A DNA stretch of 64,000 nucleotides, taken from assembly GCF_003205195.1 (NCBI RefSeq), contig NZ_QJRY01000001.1, positions 558,001 to 622,000 on the forward strand, in the 5' to 3' direction. Position 1 is the stretch's first letter. The number at the start of each line of letters is the position of its first letter. This document shows positions 18,728 through 27,389 of the stretch, piece by piece. The notes beneath the pieces are model-generated. The model was given only the letters and a program-made list of their open reading frames with translations. It searched no databases and was not told where the DNA came from. This stretch comes from Peteryoungia wuzhouensis. Lineage in GTDB: Bacteria > Pseudomonadota > Alphaproteobacteria > Rhizobiales > Rhizobiaceae. A program made the translations under genes and the position numbers.

Positions 18728-19534
18728 ATGTTGAAAAAATCAGTCCTGCTGGCCGTGATCGCCAGCCTGCCCCTTGCCTTTTCCGCCACGGCCAATGACC
18801 GTTACCAGAGCCGGCCACCGGTCATGGTGAGCCCGGACCTCTCGGCCGCCTGGGTGCTGCAGCTCGGCGGTGTTCCGACGCAGACACGGGGTTATGCGAC
18901 ACGGCCGGTCGCCAATGCCGGCCGCCAGATGGTGCCCGTCTATCGCCAGCAGGCCATGCAGCCACAGCCGGCCCGTCAGCGTCCGCTGGTGCAGCAGCAG
19001 CGCCGCGTTCTCTTCGGGCAGCAGCCGGCAGCGCAGCAGGTCGCCATGCGGCCCAACAAGCCGGTGCGCACGCAGATCGAGCCGCAGTTCCTGCCACAGA
19101 TGGTGGAGTACCAGACCAAGGAGAAGCCCGGCACGATCGTCATCGATACGCGCCAGCGCTTCCTGTATCTTGTCATGGCCGACGGAATGGCCAAACGTTA
19201 CGGCGTTGGCGTCGGCAAGCCGGGCTTCGAATGGGCCGGCACGCACAAGGTCACCGCCAAGCGTGAATGGCCGTCGTGGAACCCGCCGCAGGAAATGATC
19301 GCCCGCGAAGCGGCAAAGGGGCACTATCTGCCAGCCAGCATGGAAGGTGGTCCGGACAACCCGCTCGGCGCGCGCGCGATGTATCTCGGATCGACGCTTT
19401 ACCGCATCCACGGCACCAATGCGCCCTGGTCGATCGGCAACGGCGTCTCCTCCGGCTGCATCCGCATGCGCAACGAGGATGTGACCGATCTTTATGAACG
19501 GGTCCCGGTGGGAACCAAGGTTATTGTGATCTAA
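18728..19534 (+). CDS. L,D-transpeptidase (YkuD domain), Gln-rich linker
   Basis: 268 residues, exported (signal peptide about 1-22, ASLPLAFSATA). A Gln/Pro/Arg-rich linker (about residues 70-125) leads to a YkuD domain with the catalytic motif HGTNAPWSIG...SSGCIRM (Cys near residue 246). Such enzymes make 3-3 cross-links in peptidoglycan or anchor outer-membrane proteins, which matters in the polar-growing Rhizobiales. The start at 18728 is chosen because the signal peptide begins there. A close paralogue follows at 19626. Confidence 0.9.
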   Translation: MLKKSVLLAVIASLPLAFSATANDRYQSRPPVMVSPDLSAAWVLQLGGVPTQTRGYATRPVANAGRQMVPVYRQQAMQPQPARQRPLVQQQRRVLFGQQPAAQQVAMRPNKPVRTQIEPQFLPQMVEYQTKEKPGTIVIDTRQRFLYLVMADGMAKRYGVGVGKPGFEWAGTHKVTAKREWPSWNPPQEMIAREAAKGHYLPASMEGGPDNPLGARAMYLGSTLYRIHGTNAPWSIGNGVSSGCIRMRNEDVTDLYERVPVGTKVIVI

Positions 19535-19625
19535 GCCACACCATTCGTCACAATGGCGCTCTAGGCTCTTGCATTAGAAAAGGAAGCGGATAGGCTCCAA
19601 CCCCAGTATTTCCAGGGGACAAACC

Positions 19626-20309
19626 ATGCCTGATTCCATCACGACCCGCGTTGCCGCGACCTTGATCGCGGCGACTTTCCTTCTTCCCGTGCCTGCAAAC
19701 GCGATCAGCCTCAACCGTGTCCAGACGAGCACGGATGTCACTTTGGTGGCCCAGCCGAAGCAGGTCGCCGAGAAGTTCAAGCGCAAGGTCGTCCGGCTGA
19801 CGACCGACGAGAAGCCCGGCACGATCATCATCGATACCAACAACAAGTTCCTCTACTTCGTCGAAGGCAACAACCGCGCGACCCGTTATGGCGTCGGCGT
19901 GGGTCGCGACGGCTTCGGCTGGTCGGGCGTTGTGAAGATCGGCCGCAAGTCGGAATGGCCGGAATGGCGCCCGCCGGCGGAAATGCGCCGCCGCGAAGCC
20001 GCCAAGGGCCATATGCTGCCCGTCGTGCAGGAAGGCGGCCCGGACAATCCGCTCGGCGCGCGCGCGATGTATCTCTACAAGGGTGGCCGCGACACGATCT
20101 TCCGTATCCACGGCACCAACCAGCCCTGGACGATCGGCCTCAACATGTCGTCCGGCTGCATCCGCATGATGAACAAGGATGTCGAGCATCTCTACGAGCG
20201 TGCCGATATCGGCGCCAAGGTGATCGTGGTCGGCCCCGGCAACAAGCAGGGCGATGTTTCCTTCGACGACAAGGGCATCGACATCCTGCGCACGATCTTC
20301 GGCGGCTGA
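19626..20309 (+). CDS. L,D-transpeptidase (YkuD domain), paralogue
   Basis: 227 residues with signal peptide (about 1-26, PVPANA). The YkuD domain has HGTNQPWTIG...SSGCIRMMNKDVEHLYER (Cys about residue 179). It shares long stretches with the preceding gene (EKPGTI, GGPDNPLGARAMYL, VGVG), so this is a tandem duplication; the Gln-rich linker is missing here and an extra acidic tail (GDVSFDDKGID) is present. Periplasmic. Confidence 0.9.
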   Translation: MPDSITTRVAATLIAATFLLPVPANAISLNRVQTSTDVTLVAQPKQVAEKFKRKVVRLTTDEKPGTIIIDTNNKFLYFVEGNNRATRYGVGVGRDGFGWSGVVKIGRKSEWPEWRPPAEMRRREAAKGHMLPVVQEGGPDNPLGARAMYLYKGGRDTIFRIHGTNQPWTIGLNMSSGCIRMMNKDVEHLYERADIGAKVIVVGPGNKQGDVSFDDKGIDILRTIFGG

Positions 20310-20337
20310 GATCAAGCCCAGGATCCGAGAAATGTTG

Positions 20338-20364
20338 CGACCGCGCCACAGGCGCGGTCGTTTT
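20338..20364 (+). terminator. Rho-independent terminator after L,D-transpeptidase pair
   Basis: Perfect 10-bp stem CGACCGCGCC/GGCGCGGTCG, loop ACA, then TTTT, 29 bases after the stop of the second transpeptidase. Confidence 0.88.
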
Positions 20365-20455
20365 GCTGTCATCTTCCTGTCGCCTCGGCGAGGCAGGCTT
20401 CGGTCCAGGGCGTGGCCGATCAACCTCGCCAGCCATCATTGCCGGGGACTTCTTG

Positions 20456-21115
20456 ATGACATCGCGCATTTCCTCGCTGGCCTTCGCCGGCGCCCTTCTG
20501 ACCGCCCTCACATCCACCGCCCATGCCGAGATGGCGATTTCGGTCTATAGCGGCTTCCAGACTGCGCCGCACAGCGACGTGCATGTGTCGGATGGTCCGG
20601 ATATCCGCACCGGCTGGGAAGGGCGCTCCTTCGACACCCCACCCTATTACGGTGTCCGCGGCACCTGGTGGATGGACGGGATGGGCAAGCCCAATCTGGG
20701 TCTGGCCGTCGATTTCAGCCATGCCAAGGTCTATGCCGACGACGCCACGCTTGCCGCGTCCGGCTGGTCACATTTCGAATTTTCCGACGGGCTCAACCTT
20801 CTGACGCTGAACGCGCTTTATCGCATGCCGATCGAGGGCACCAAGTTCGTGCCTTATGTCGGCGCGGGTGCGGGTGTGAACATTCCGCATGTGGAAGTCA
20901 CGCGCGGGTCGGGCAGGACCTTCGAATACCAGCTCGGCGGTGCGACCCTGCAGGCGCAGGCAGGCGTGGCCTACGAGTTCACCAAAAACTGGTCAGCCTT
21001 CCTGGAATACAAGGGCAACTATTCCTGGGTCGATGTCGACATCGATTCCGGTGCGACGCTGAAGACGAAGATCCTGACCAATGCGGTCAACCTGGGTGTG
21101 AGCTACAAGTTCTGA
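20456..21115 (+). CDS. Outer-membrane beta-barrel protein
   Basis: 219 residues; signal peptide 1-24 (ALTSTAHA then E). The mature part has alternating beta-strand patterns and the C-terminal NAVNLGVSYKF ends in Phe, the signal for outer-membrane insertion. VPYVGAGAGVNIP and AQAGVAYEFTKNWSAFLEYKG are typical of eight-stranded OmpW/lipid A-deacylase/porin-like barrels. It has no exact family from reading alone. Possible role: small pore or surface protein. Confidence 0.83.
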   Translation: MTSRISSLAFAGALLTALTSTAHAEMAISVYSGFQTAPHSDVHVSDGPDIRTGWEGRSFDTPPYYGVRGTWWMDGMGKPNLGLAVDFSHAKVYADDATLAASGWSHFEFSDGLNLLTLNALYRMPIEGTKFVPYVGAGAGVNIPHVEVTRGSGRTFEYQLGGATLQAQAGVAYEFTKNWSAFLEYKGNYSWVDVDIDSGATLKTKILTNAVNLGVSYKF

Positions 21116-21128
21116 GCACCGACGCGGC

Positions 21129-21602
21129 TCAGCCCTTGATCGCGCAGAAGATCGGGGCTTCGTGGTCGAGGAGAATGTCGCCCTCGACCCGGCTTCCGGG
21201 GACGAGGTGTTGCACCGCCAGATGATAGGTGCCTTCGTAGCGCGGATCCTTGTCCGTCTCGCGACTGGTCACGATCGACATCGTGACGCGGTAGACCGGC
21301 GATTTCGGCGGCGAGAAGGCCTGCATGCTGAAGCGGAGATCATGTCCATCCGTCCAATGCTGGCGCAGCATGTCGGAATTCAATTCGAAACGGCGGAATT
21401 CCGGCGGCACGACATTGTCCCTGACGCCGGCGATGCCGCGGAAATGGATGAGTTGCTGCTCATCCTTCTTGCTGAAGCCCGTTTCCAGCGAGGCGCTGAC
21501 GACCGCATCGGAGGCGGCGCAATAGATGCGTTCGGCAGCCATGCCGGGCAGCGCCCACGAACAGAGCACAAGCAAGGCGATCGGCAGACGTTTGTTTCCC
21601 AT
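21129..21602 (-). CDS. Hypothetical secreted protein
   Basis: 157 residues with a signal peptide (about 1-22, ALPGMAA). The mature part has two cysteines (ERIYCAASD near the start and PIFCAIKG at the end), which could form a disulfide. No named domain recognised. Convergent with the beta-barrel gene, ends 13 bases apart. Confidence 0.75.
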   Translation of the reverse strand: MGNKRLPIALLVLCSWALPGMAAERIYCAASDAVVSASLETGFSKKDEQQLIHFRGIAGVRDNVVPPEFRRFELNSDMLRQHWTDGHDLRFSMQAFSPPKSPVYRVTMSIVTSRETDKDPRYEGTYHLAVQHLVPGSRVEGDILLDHEAPIFCAIKG

Positions 21603-21667
21603 GGCAGCCTCCCCGGACGAACCATCCTGGGACAGATATAACAGTTTTCGCTTAACAATTCACTCAG

Positions 21668-22993
21668 TCACCGGTGCTCTCGGCCCGCCACGCGGCTTTT
21701 CAGCGCCTTGGGGCACGGGCCACCATAGGCCCAATTGAGCAGTTCCACCGTGTGCACCACCGGAATACCGGTGGCCGAGCCGATCTGGGTCATGCAGCCG
21801 ATATTGCCGGCGGCAATGACGTCCGGCTTGATCTTCTCGATATTCTTGACCTTGCGGGCCTTCAGCCGTGCCGAAATCTCCGGCTGCATGATGTTGTAGG
21901 TTCCGGCCGAACCGCAGCAGAGATGGCCCTCCGGCGGATCTTTGACCGTGAAGCCCGCCGATTTCAGCAGCAGCTTCGGCGCCATGGTGACCTTCTGGCC
22001 ATGCTGCAAAGAGCAGGCCGAGTGATAGGCGACGGCGAGGCCCTTCGTCTCCGCAATTGGCAGGTCAAGCGTCGAGAGATATTCGGTGACATCCTTGGCG
22101 AGCGCCGAGACGCGTGCCGCCTTTTCCGCATAGGCCGGGTCCAGGCGCAGCATATGACCGTAGTCCTTGATCGTCGTGCCGCAGCCCGAGGTCGTGACGA
22201 TGATGGCGTCGAGGCCGCCATCTTCGATGGCGCGGGTCCAGACATCGACATTGCGGCGGGCGCTGTCCAGCGCCTGTTCTTCGCGGCCCATGTGATGGAC
22301 GAGCGCACCGCAGCAGCCCTCCCCCTGGGGAACCACGACTTCGATGCCGAGTCGGGTCAGCAGTGAGATCGCGGCCTCGTTGATGCCGGGGTCGAGCACC
22401 GGCTGGGCGCAACCAGTGAGGATGGCGACACGGCCACGTCGGGTTGCGGCTGCGGCATGGGTTGCGGGCCTGGCGAAGTCGGACCGTGGCGCGACCGTCG
22501 AAGGCGCGAGGCGCAGCATGGCCGCCACCGGCTTTAACGGCTTCACCTTGTCGAAGAGGCCGGCGAAAGGACGCCCCAGAGCCGCGAGTTTGAGGGCCAG
22601 CCGGAAACGGCCAGGATAAGGCAGCACCATGGCCAGCATGTTGCGGGTCAGCCGGTTCATCAACGGGCGGCGATAGGTCTTTTCGATGTGGATGCGCGCA
22701 TGGTCGACCAGATGCATGTAGTCGACACCCGAGGGACAGGTCGTGGTGCAGGCCAGGCAGGAGAGACAGCGGTCGATATGGGTAACCACCTGCTCGTCGG
22801 CCGGACGGCCGTTCTCCAGCATGTCCTTGATCAGATAGATGCGACCGCGCGGGCTGTCGAGCTCGTTGCCGAGCGTCACATAGGTCGGACAGGTGGCCGT
22901 GCAGAAGCCGCAATGCACACATTTGCGCAGGATGCTTTCGGCCTCCGCGACATGGGGATCGGCGAGCTGATCGGCGGTGAAATTGGTCTGCAC
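21668..22993 (-). CDS. glcF: Glycolate oxidase iron-sulfur subunit
   Basis: 441 residues. Accepts electrons from the GlcD/GlcE flavin subunits of glycolate oxidase (glycolate to glyoxylate). Two 4Fe-4S motifs: CVHCGFCTATCPT (about residues 26-38) and CLSCLACTTTCPSGV (about 76-90). Two CCG domains follow (GCCGALVHHMG and CCGSAGTYN). GTG start at 22993. Third structural gene of the glc operon, separated from glcE by a DUF4870 gene. Confidence 0.95.
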   Translation of the reverse strand: MQTNFTADQLADPHVAEAESILRKCVHCGFCTATCPTYVTLGNELDSPRGRIYLIKDMLENGRPADEQVVTHIDRCLSCLACTTTCPSGVDYMHLVDHARIHIEKTYRRPLMNRLTRNMLAMVLPYPGRFRLALKLAALGRPFAGLFDKVKPLKPVAAMLRLAPSTVAPRSDFARPATHAAAATRRGRVAILTGCAQPVLDPGINEAAISLLTRLGIEVVVPQGEGCCGALVHHMGREEQALDSARRNVDVWTRAIEDGGLDAIIVTTSGCGTTIKDYGHMLRLDPAYAEKAARVSALAKDVTEYLSTLDLPIAETKGLAVAYHSACSLQHGQKVTMAPKLLLKSAGFTVKDPPEGHLCCGSAGTYNIMQPEISARLKARKVKNIEKIKPDVIAAGNIGCMTQIGSATGIPVVHTVELLNWAYGGPCPKALKSRVAGREHR

Positions 22994-23043
22994 GCATGTC
23001 CTCCCGGGGGAGCGACGCGAACCGCCGCTCCGATCATGTCAGT

Positions 23044-23424
23044 TCAAATCCACCAGCTGGTGGGACGGGCGATCGGTTCGCCGGCCGAGGCTTTCTGCAG
23101 GCCGATGACGCAGCGAACAACGATCCAGATGGCGACCGCAAAGACCAGGACGAAACCGATTGCCAGCAGCATCAGGATCGAGGCGATCAGTGCGTAGAGA
23201 AGGCCGATCCAGAAGGTCCTGATGGCATAGGTGTAGTGTGTGTCGACCCAGGCCGGGCCCTTGCCGCGGTTCACATAGGCCATGATCAGCCCGACGATGC
23301 CGGTGAGGCCGACGACGAAGCTGACGAGATAGAGGACATAGACCAGCTGGGCATTCACGCGGCCGGGCGAAAACCAGCCTTCGCCACCCGATGTCGCCGG
23401 TGGCTGATAATTCGGATCAGTCAT
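23044..23424 (-). CDS. DUF4870-type small membrane protein
   Basis: 126 residues with three hydrophobic segments (about 27-50, 75-95, 90-110) and a short Gly/Ser-rich N-terminus. The pattern NRGKGPAWVDTHYTYAIRTFWIGLL is the DUF4870-like core. It sits inside the glc operon between glcE (12 bases) and glcF (50 bases), so it is co-expressed; a role in glycolate uptake or anchoring the oxidase at the membrane is possible but not shown. Confidence 0.82.
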   Translation of the reverse strand: MTDPNYQPPATSGGEGWFSPGRVNAQLVYVLYLVSFVVGLTGIVGLIMAYVNRGKGPAWVDTHYTYAIRTFWIGLLYALIASILMLLAIGFVLVFAVAIWIVVRCVIGLQKASAGEPIARPTSWWI

Positions 23425-23436
23425 GACAAAACTCCT

Positions 23437-24630
23437 TCACGTCATCAGACCAGGATTGAAGATCCCGTGCGGATCGAGTTTTGCCCTGATACGGGCGGAA
23501 AGCAACGCGACGGCCGGCACCTGAGGCTCGAAGGCTGCGACTTCGGCGCGGATCTGCGGTGCTGCCCTGACAAGGGTCGCATGGCCGCCGCCGAGTGTGC
23601 GGATGCCATGGCGAAGCACTTCGGCCTCTGGGTCCGCTTCCATGCGCATCCAGACGAGCCCGCCCTGCCAATCGTAATAGGCATCGATGCCGGCGCGGAG
23701 CCTGAGGCCGGCGACCAGCTTCCAGGCTTCGGACGGTGCCATGGAGACACGCCAGAGCGGGCGTGTCGTGCCATCGGCATAGGGCATGACATCGCGGATT
23801 TCGGCCCAGAGCGCTTGCGTGTCGTCCGCATCAAGGCGGCTGACCGGACCGATACCGTCCATCGCCGCCATCAGCTTTTCGGCGCGCACCGCAACAGAGG
23901 CTTCAAGGCCCTCGATGCGCATGACGGTTGCTGAACCGTCCGGGAGCTTGCCGCCGATGAAGCGAGCCCGCACGCTTTCCGGCAGGTGGGCGGCACCGGA
24001 GACCTCGACGGAGAGCGAGAGGGCGGCGGCGAGGGCCTTCATCGCCTGCTCGTCTTCCAGCCCTGAGACAACGATGGTGGCAGCCGTCTTCGGTACGGGA
24101 AGGACCTTGAAGGTGACCTCTGTGAGGAAGCCGAGCGTGCCATGCGAGCCGGCGAGCAGCTTGACGAGGTCGAGCCCGGTGACATTCTTCATCACCTTGC
24201 CGCCGGCCTTCACGACATCGCCTGCCCCGTTGACGAAACGGAGGCCGAGCAGATGGTCGCGGGCAGCGCCCGCCGTGAACCGGCGCGGGCCCGAACTGTT
24301 GACGGCAAAGAGACCGCCGATGGTGGGCGTGCCGGACGTGCCCATGGCACCGCGATGATCCATGGGTTCGAAGGCCATGCCTTGGCCGTTTGCCGCAAGA
24401 GCCGCCTCAATCTCGGCGACCGGCGTCCCGGCGCGGGCCGTCATGACCATTTCGGCGGGATTGTATTCGGTGATGCCTGTGAGTGCCTTCGAGGACAGGA
24501 TCGCGTCTGCGGCAACGGCGTTGCCGAAACCCGCACGGCTTCCACCACCACGGATGTGGAGCGGGGTTTTGCTGGCAGCGTGCTCCCGGATGAGCGCGGC
24601 GGCTTCGGTTTCAGTTGCGGGGGTCAGCAT
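23437..24630 (-). CDS. glcE: Glycolate oxidase FAD-binding subunit
   Basis: 397 residues, FAD_binding_4 fold with LHIRGGGSRAGFGN (the PP-loop for FAD pyrophosphate, about residues 24-37), GTSGTPTIGGLFAVNSSGPRRF and the KAGGKVMKNVTGLDLVKL segment typical of GlcE. It lacks the larger C-terminal domain of GlcD. Works with GlcD and GlcF. The 289 bases to glcD hold a repeat element. Confidence 0.95.
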   Translation of the reverse strand: MLTPATETEAAALIREHAASKTPLHIRGGGSRAGFGNAVAADAILSSKALTGITEYNPAEMVMTARAGTPVAEIEAALAANGQGMAFEPMDHRGAMGTSGTPTIGGLFAVNSSGPRRFTAGAARDHLLGLRFVNGAGDVVKAGGKVMKNVTGLDLVKLLAGSHGTLGFLTEVTFKVLPVPKTAATIVVSGLEDEQAMKALAAALSLSVEVSGAAHLPESVRARFIGGKLPDGSATVMRIEGLEASVAVRAEKLMAAMDGIGPVSRLDADDTQALWAEIRDVMPYADGTTRPLWRVSMAPSEAWKLVAGLRLRAGIDAYYDWQGGLVWMRMEADPEAEVLRHGIRTLGGGHATLVRAAPQIRAEVAAFEPQVPAVALLSARIRAKLDPHGIFNPGLMT

Positions 24631-24679
24631 GGGGTGGCTTTCGCGTTTACGGCGGCTTGCGGATGCATTGGCGCAAGCT

Positions 24680-24893
24680 CGCCCCCCTCTGCCCTGCCGG
24701 GCATCTCCCCCACGAGGGGGGAGAGTGGATCGGGCTGCCGCTCGGTCGTTCGGATACGATCCGACACAGGCTCACGAGAGGGCGCGAAACGGCGAGAGGC
24801 TTCAGCGGGCGAATGCTTGCCGAGCGCAGGGCGCTGGCGGGTTCCCACTCTCCCCCCTTGTGGGGGAGATGTCCGGCAGGACAGAGGGGGGTA
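24680..24893. repeat. Rhizobial palindromic intergenic repeat, family B (copy 2)
   Basis: Left arm CCCCCCTCTGCCCTGCCGGG followed by CATCTCCCCCACGAGGGGGGAGAGTGG (24681-24728); right arm (about 24844-24893) is its inverted copy with few differences. The ~115 bases between arms are unrelated to the first copy at 12030-12152. The element lies inside the glc operon between glcD and glcE and must be transcribed through, forming a long stem of about 48 bp in the RNA. Confidence 0.9.
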
Positions 24894-24919
24894 ACCCAAG
24901 GAGAAAAATGACATTGCCA

Positions 24920-26353
24920 TCATGCCCTCCCCCCCAGCGGAAAGACCTTGGAGGGGTTGAGGATCCAGTCCGCATCGAAGGCCGAGCGCACGGCCATCTG
25001 CTGGTCGAGATCGACCTGGGTGAACTGGTGCAACATCAGGTCGCGCTTCTCGATGCCGACCCCATGTTCGCCGGTGAGGCAGCCGCCCGCATCCACGCAG
25101 AGCTTGAGGATCTCCATGCCGGCGGCTTCGGCTTTCGCTGCGTCTTCCGGGTCGTTGATGTTGTAGAGGATCAAAGGATGCATATTGCCGTCGCCGGCGT
25201 GGAAGACATTGGCGACGCGCAACCCGTAGCGGTCGATGATCTCGGAGGTCTTGCGCAGGACGTAGGCCAGCTGGCTGAGCGGCACGGTGCCATCCATGCA
25301 GATGTAGTCGGCGATACGGCCGGTGGCGCCGAAGGCGGATTTGCGGCCTTTCCAGATGAGAGCGGCTTCCGTGGCCGACTGGCTTTCGCGCACGGTCTTG
25401 ACACCATGACGTTTGGCGATCTCGACGATGGCAGCGAGCATGGCGTCCATCTCGGCCTCGGAGCCCTCGACTTCGACGATGAGCAGCGCCTCCACGTCCA
25501 GCGGATAACCGGCCTTGGCAAAGGCCTCGCAGATCTCGATCGCCGGCTTGTCCATGAACTCGATGGCAACCGGAATGATGCCGGCGCCGATGACATCAGC
25601 CACACAGGAGCCGGCAGCCTCGGCACTGTCGAAACCAAAAAGCACGGGGCGGGCGCCCTCCGGCTTGGCGAGCAGGCGGACGGTGGCTTCCGTGACGATG
25701 CCGAGCTGGCCCTCGGAGCCGCAAACGAGGCCAAGCAGGTCCAGCCCGTCTGCGTCCAGATGCTTGCCGCCGAGATCGATGATGGTACCGTCGACGAGGA
25801 CCATTTTCACGCCGAGCAGATTGTTGGTGGTGACCCCGTATTTCAGACAGTGGGCGCCGCCGGAATTCATGGCGATGTTGCCGCCGATGGTGCAGGCGAG
25901 CTGCGAGCTCGGGTCGGGGGCGTAGAAATAGCCGTCGGCGCCGACGGCCTCCGAAATGGAAAGGTTGGTGACGCCGGCCTGGACGGTCGCGCAGCGATTG
26001 GCGTAATCGACCTCGATGATGCGGGTCATGGCGGAGAGGCCGAGCACGACGGCATCTTCCTGCGGGATGGCGCCACCCGACAGCGAGGTGCCGGCGCCGC
26101 GCGGGACGACGGGAATGCCGTAGCGGTGGCAGTATTTCATCACGGCCGCGACCTGCGCGGTGGTTTCCGGCAGAACGACGGCGAGCGGGCGGCGGCGATA
26201 GGCGATGAAGCCGTCGGTCTCAAAGGGAACGAGTGCGGTCTCTTCGGCAACGAGGCGGCCTGGCGGCACCAGCTCCTTCAGGTCGGCCAGGATCTCGGCA
26301 CGACGCGACAGGACCCCGGGCCTTGGTGGCAAAAAGGCGATGGCCTCGCTCAT
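24920..26353 (-). CDS. glcD: Glycolate oxidase catalytic subunit
   Basis: 477 residues; FAD-linked oxidase with the vanillyl-alcohol-oxidase fold. Seen: VVPRGAGTSLSGGAIPQEDAV (FAD loop), GGNIAMNSGGAHCLKYGVT, LGIVTEATVRLL, and the C-terminal HAGDGNMHPLILYN and GCLTGEHGVGIEKRD motifs of the GlcD/D-lactate dehydrogenase family. Start at 26353 (MSEAIAF) is preferred; the upstream extension to 26458 runs into the regulatory region. First gene of the glc operon, divergent from a LysR regulator. Confidence 0.95.
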   Translation of the reverse strand: MSEAIAFLPPRPGVLSRRAEILADLKELVPPGRLVAEETALVPFETDGFIAYRRRPLAVVLPETTAQVAAVMKYCHRYGIPVVPRGAGTSLSGGAIPQEDAVVLGLSAMTRIIEVDYANRCATVQAGVTNLSISEAVGADGYFYAPDPSSQLACTIGGNIAMNSGGAHCLKYGVTTNNLLGVKMVLVDGTIIDLGGKHLDADGLDLLGLVCGSEGQLGIVTEATVRLLAKPEGARPVLFGFDSAEAAGSCVADVIGAGIIPVAIEFMDKPAIEICEAFAKAGYPLDVEALLIVEVEGSEAEMDAMLAAIVEIAKRHGVKTVRESQSATEAALIWKGRKSAFGATGRIADYICMDGTVPLSQLAYVLRKTSEIIDRYGLRVANVFHAGDGNMHPLILYNINDPEDAAKAEAAGMEILKLCVDAGGCLTGEHGVGIEKRDLMLHQFTQVDLDQQMAVRSAFDADWILNPSKVFPLGGRA

Positions 26354-26408
26354 GACTGTGTCCTCCCCGTTTGCGGTGATCCTAGCCGTTTGGGACTCGT
26401 CACTCAAC

Positions 26409-26427
26409 TGGTCCAATTTTCTTACCA
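26409..26427. promoter_or_regulatory. LysR-type dyad between glcD and its divergent regulator
   Basis: TGGT-N11-ACCA (26409-26427) fits the T-N11-A core of LysR-regulator sites and lies in the 107-base divergent promoter region. Likely the binding site of the adjacent regulator, controlling glcD and its own gene. Confidence 0.5.
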
Positions 26428-26460
26428 CTAGGACTTTTGCAGGGCAAATGCTATGCACTT

Positions 26461-27387
26461 ATGTCTATTTTGGAAAAAGTGGCGCGCCCCATGGCCAATC
26501 TCGGTGATCTCGAAGTCTTTGTGCGGGTGATCGCGGCCGGCAGCATGTCGACGGCGGCCCGCGATCTGGGGCTTTCGCCTGCGGTCGTCTCCAAGCGCAT
26601 CAAGCGGCTGGAGGACAAGCTCGGCACGCGGCTTTTGCAGCGTACGACGCGACAGATCTCGCTGACCGAGGCGGGCCAGGGATTTCACGAGCGAGTGCTG
26701 ACCGTGCTCGGGGGGCTGGAAGAGGCGGAAGCCTTCGCCTCTGGCCGCTCGTCGGAGGTCAACGGCACGCTGAAGATATCGGCCTCGACCTCCTTCGGGC
26801 GCATGCATGTGGCGCCGCATCTCAAACCCTTCATGGACAAGCACCCGGATCTCGCGATCCATCTGGTGCTCTCGGACGAATTCACCGACATCGTGGGCGG
26901 CGGCTTCGACCTGGCGATCCGCATTGCCGAACTCAACGATTCCTCGCTCGTGGCGCGCAAGCTTGCACCGGTGCGTCGCGTCCTGTGTGCGGCTCCGTCC
27001 TATCTCGCCGACCACGGGACGCCGGAAACGCTCGATGACCTCAGGAAGCACCGCTGCCTGCCGGCGCATAACCATGAATCCTGGCGCCTGGAGGGGCCGA
27101 ACGGACCTGTCGTTCTACGCCCCGAGGGCATGCTGATCACCAATTCCAGCGAAGTGATCCGCGAGGCCGTGATCGCCGGTCTCGGCATTGCCCTGCGCTC
27201 GACCTGGGATATCGGCGCGGAGCTGAAGAGCGGCAAGCTCGTGCAGGTGCTGCCGCAGTATGAAAGCTCGCGCAATGTGGCACTGTCCGCCGTCTATCCG
27301 AGCCGTCAGTTTTTGCCGGCCAAGGTGCGGCTGTTCATCGACTATCTGGCGGAGCTTTACGGGCCGGTGCCCTATTGGGAACGTTAG
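26461..27387 (+). CDS. LysR-family transcriptional regulator, probable regulator of glc
   Basis: About 308 residues. N-terminal helix-turn-helix (MANLGDLEVFVRVIAAGSMS...LSPAVVSKRIKRLEDKLGTRLLQR) and a periplasmic-binding-type effector domain. It is divergent from glcD, so control of glycolate oxidation is inferred from position. The start could be the ATG at 26461 or the ATG at 26491 (MANLGDLE); neither has a strong ribosome binding site. DNA-binding part is of the CrgA/PA-like subgroup with the RTTRQISLTEAG segment. Confidence 0.9.
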   Translation: MSILEKVARPMANLGDLEVFVRVIAAGSMSTAARDLGLSPAVVSKRIKRLEDKLGTRLLQRTTRQISLTEAGQGFHERVLTVLGGLEEAEAFASGRSSEVNGTLKISASTSFGRMHVAPHLKPFMDKHPDLAIHLVLSDEFTDIVGGGFDLAIRIAELNDSSLVARKLAPVRRVLCAAPSYLADHGTPETLDDLRKHRCLPAHNHESWRLEGPNGPVVLRPEGMLITNSSEVIREAVIAGLGIALRSTWDIGAELKSGKLVQVLPQYESSRNVALSAVYPSRQFLPAKVRLFIDYLAELYGPVPYWER

Positions 27388-27389
27388 GT

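Noticed and set aside
24362..26431. 689-residue open frame opposite glcD
   Set aside because: Shadow of the glcD coding strand; no domain and no ribosome binding site.
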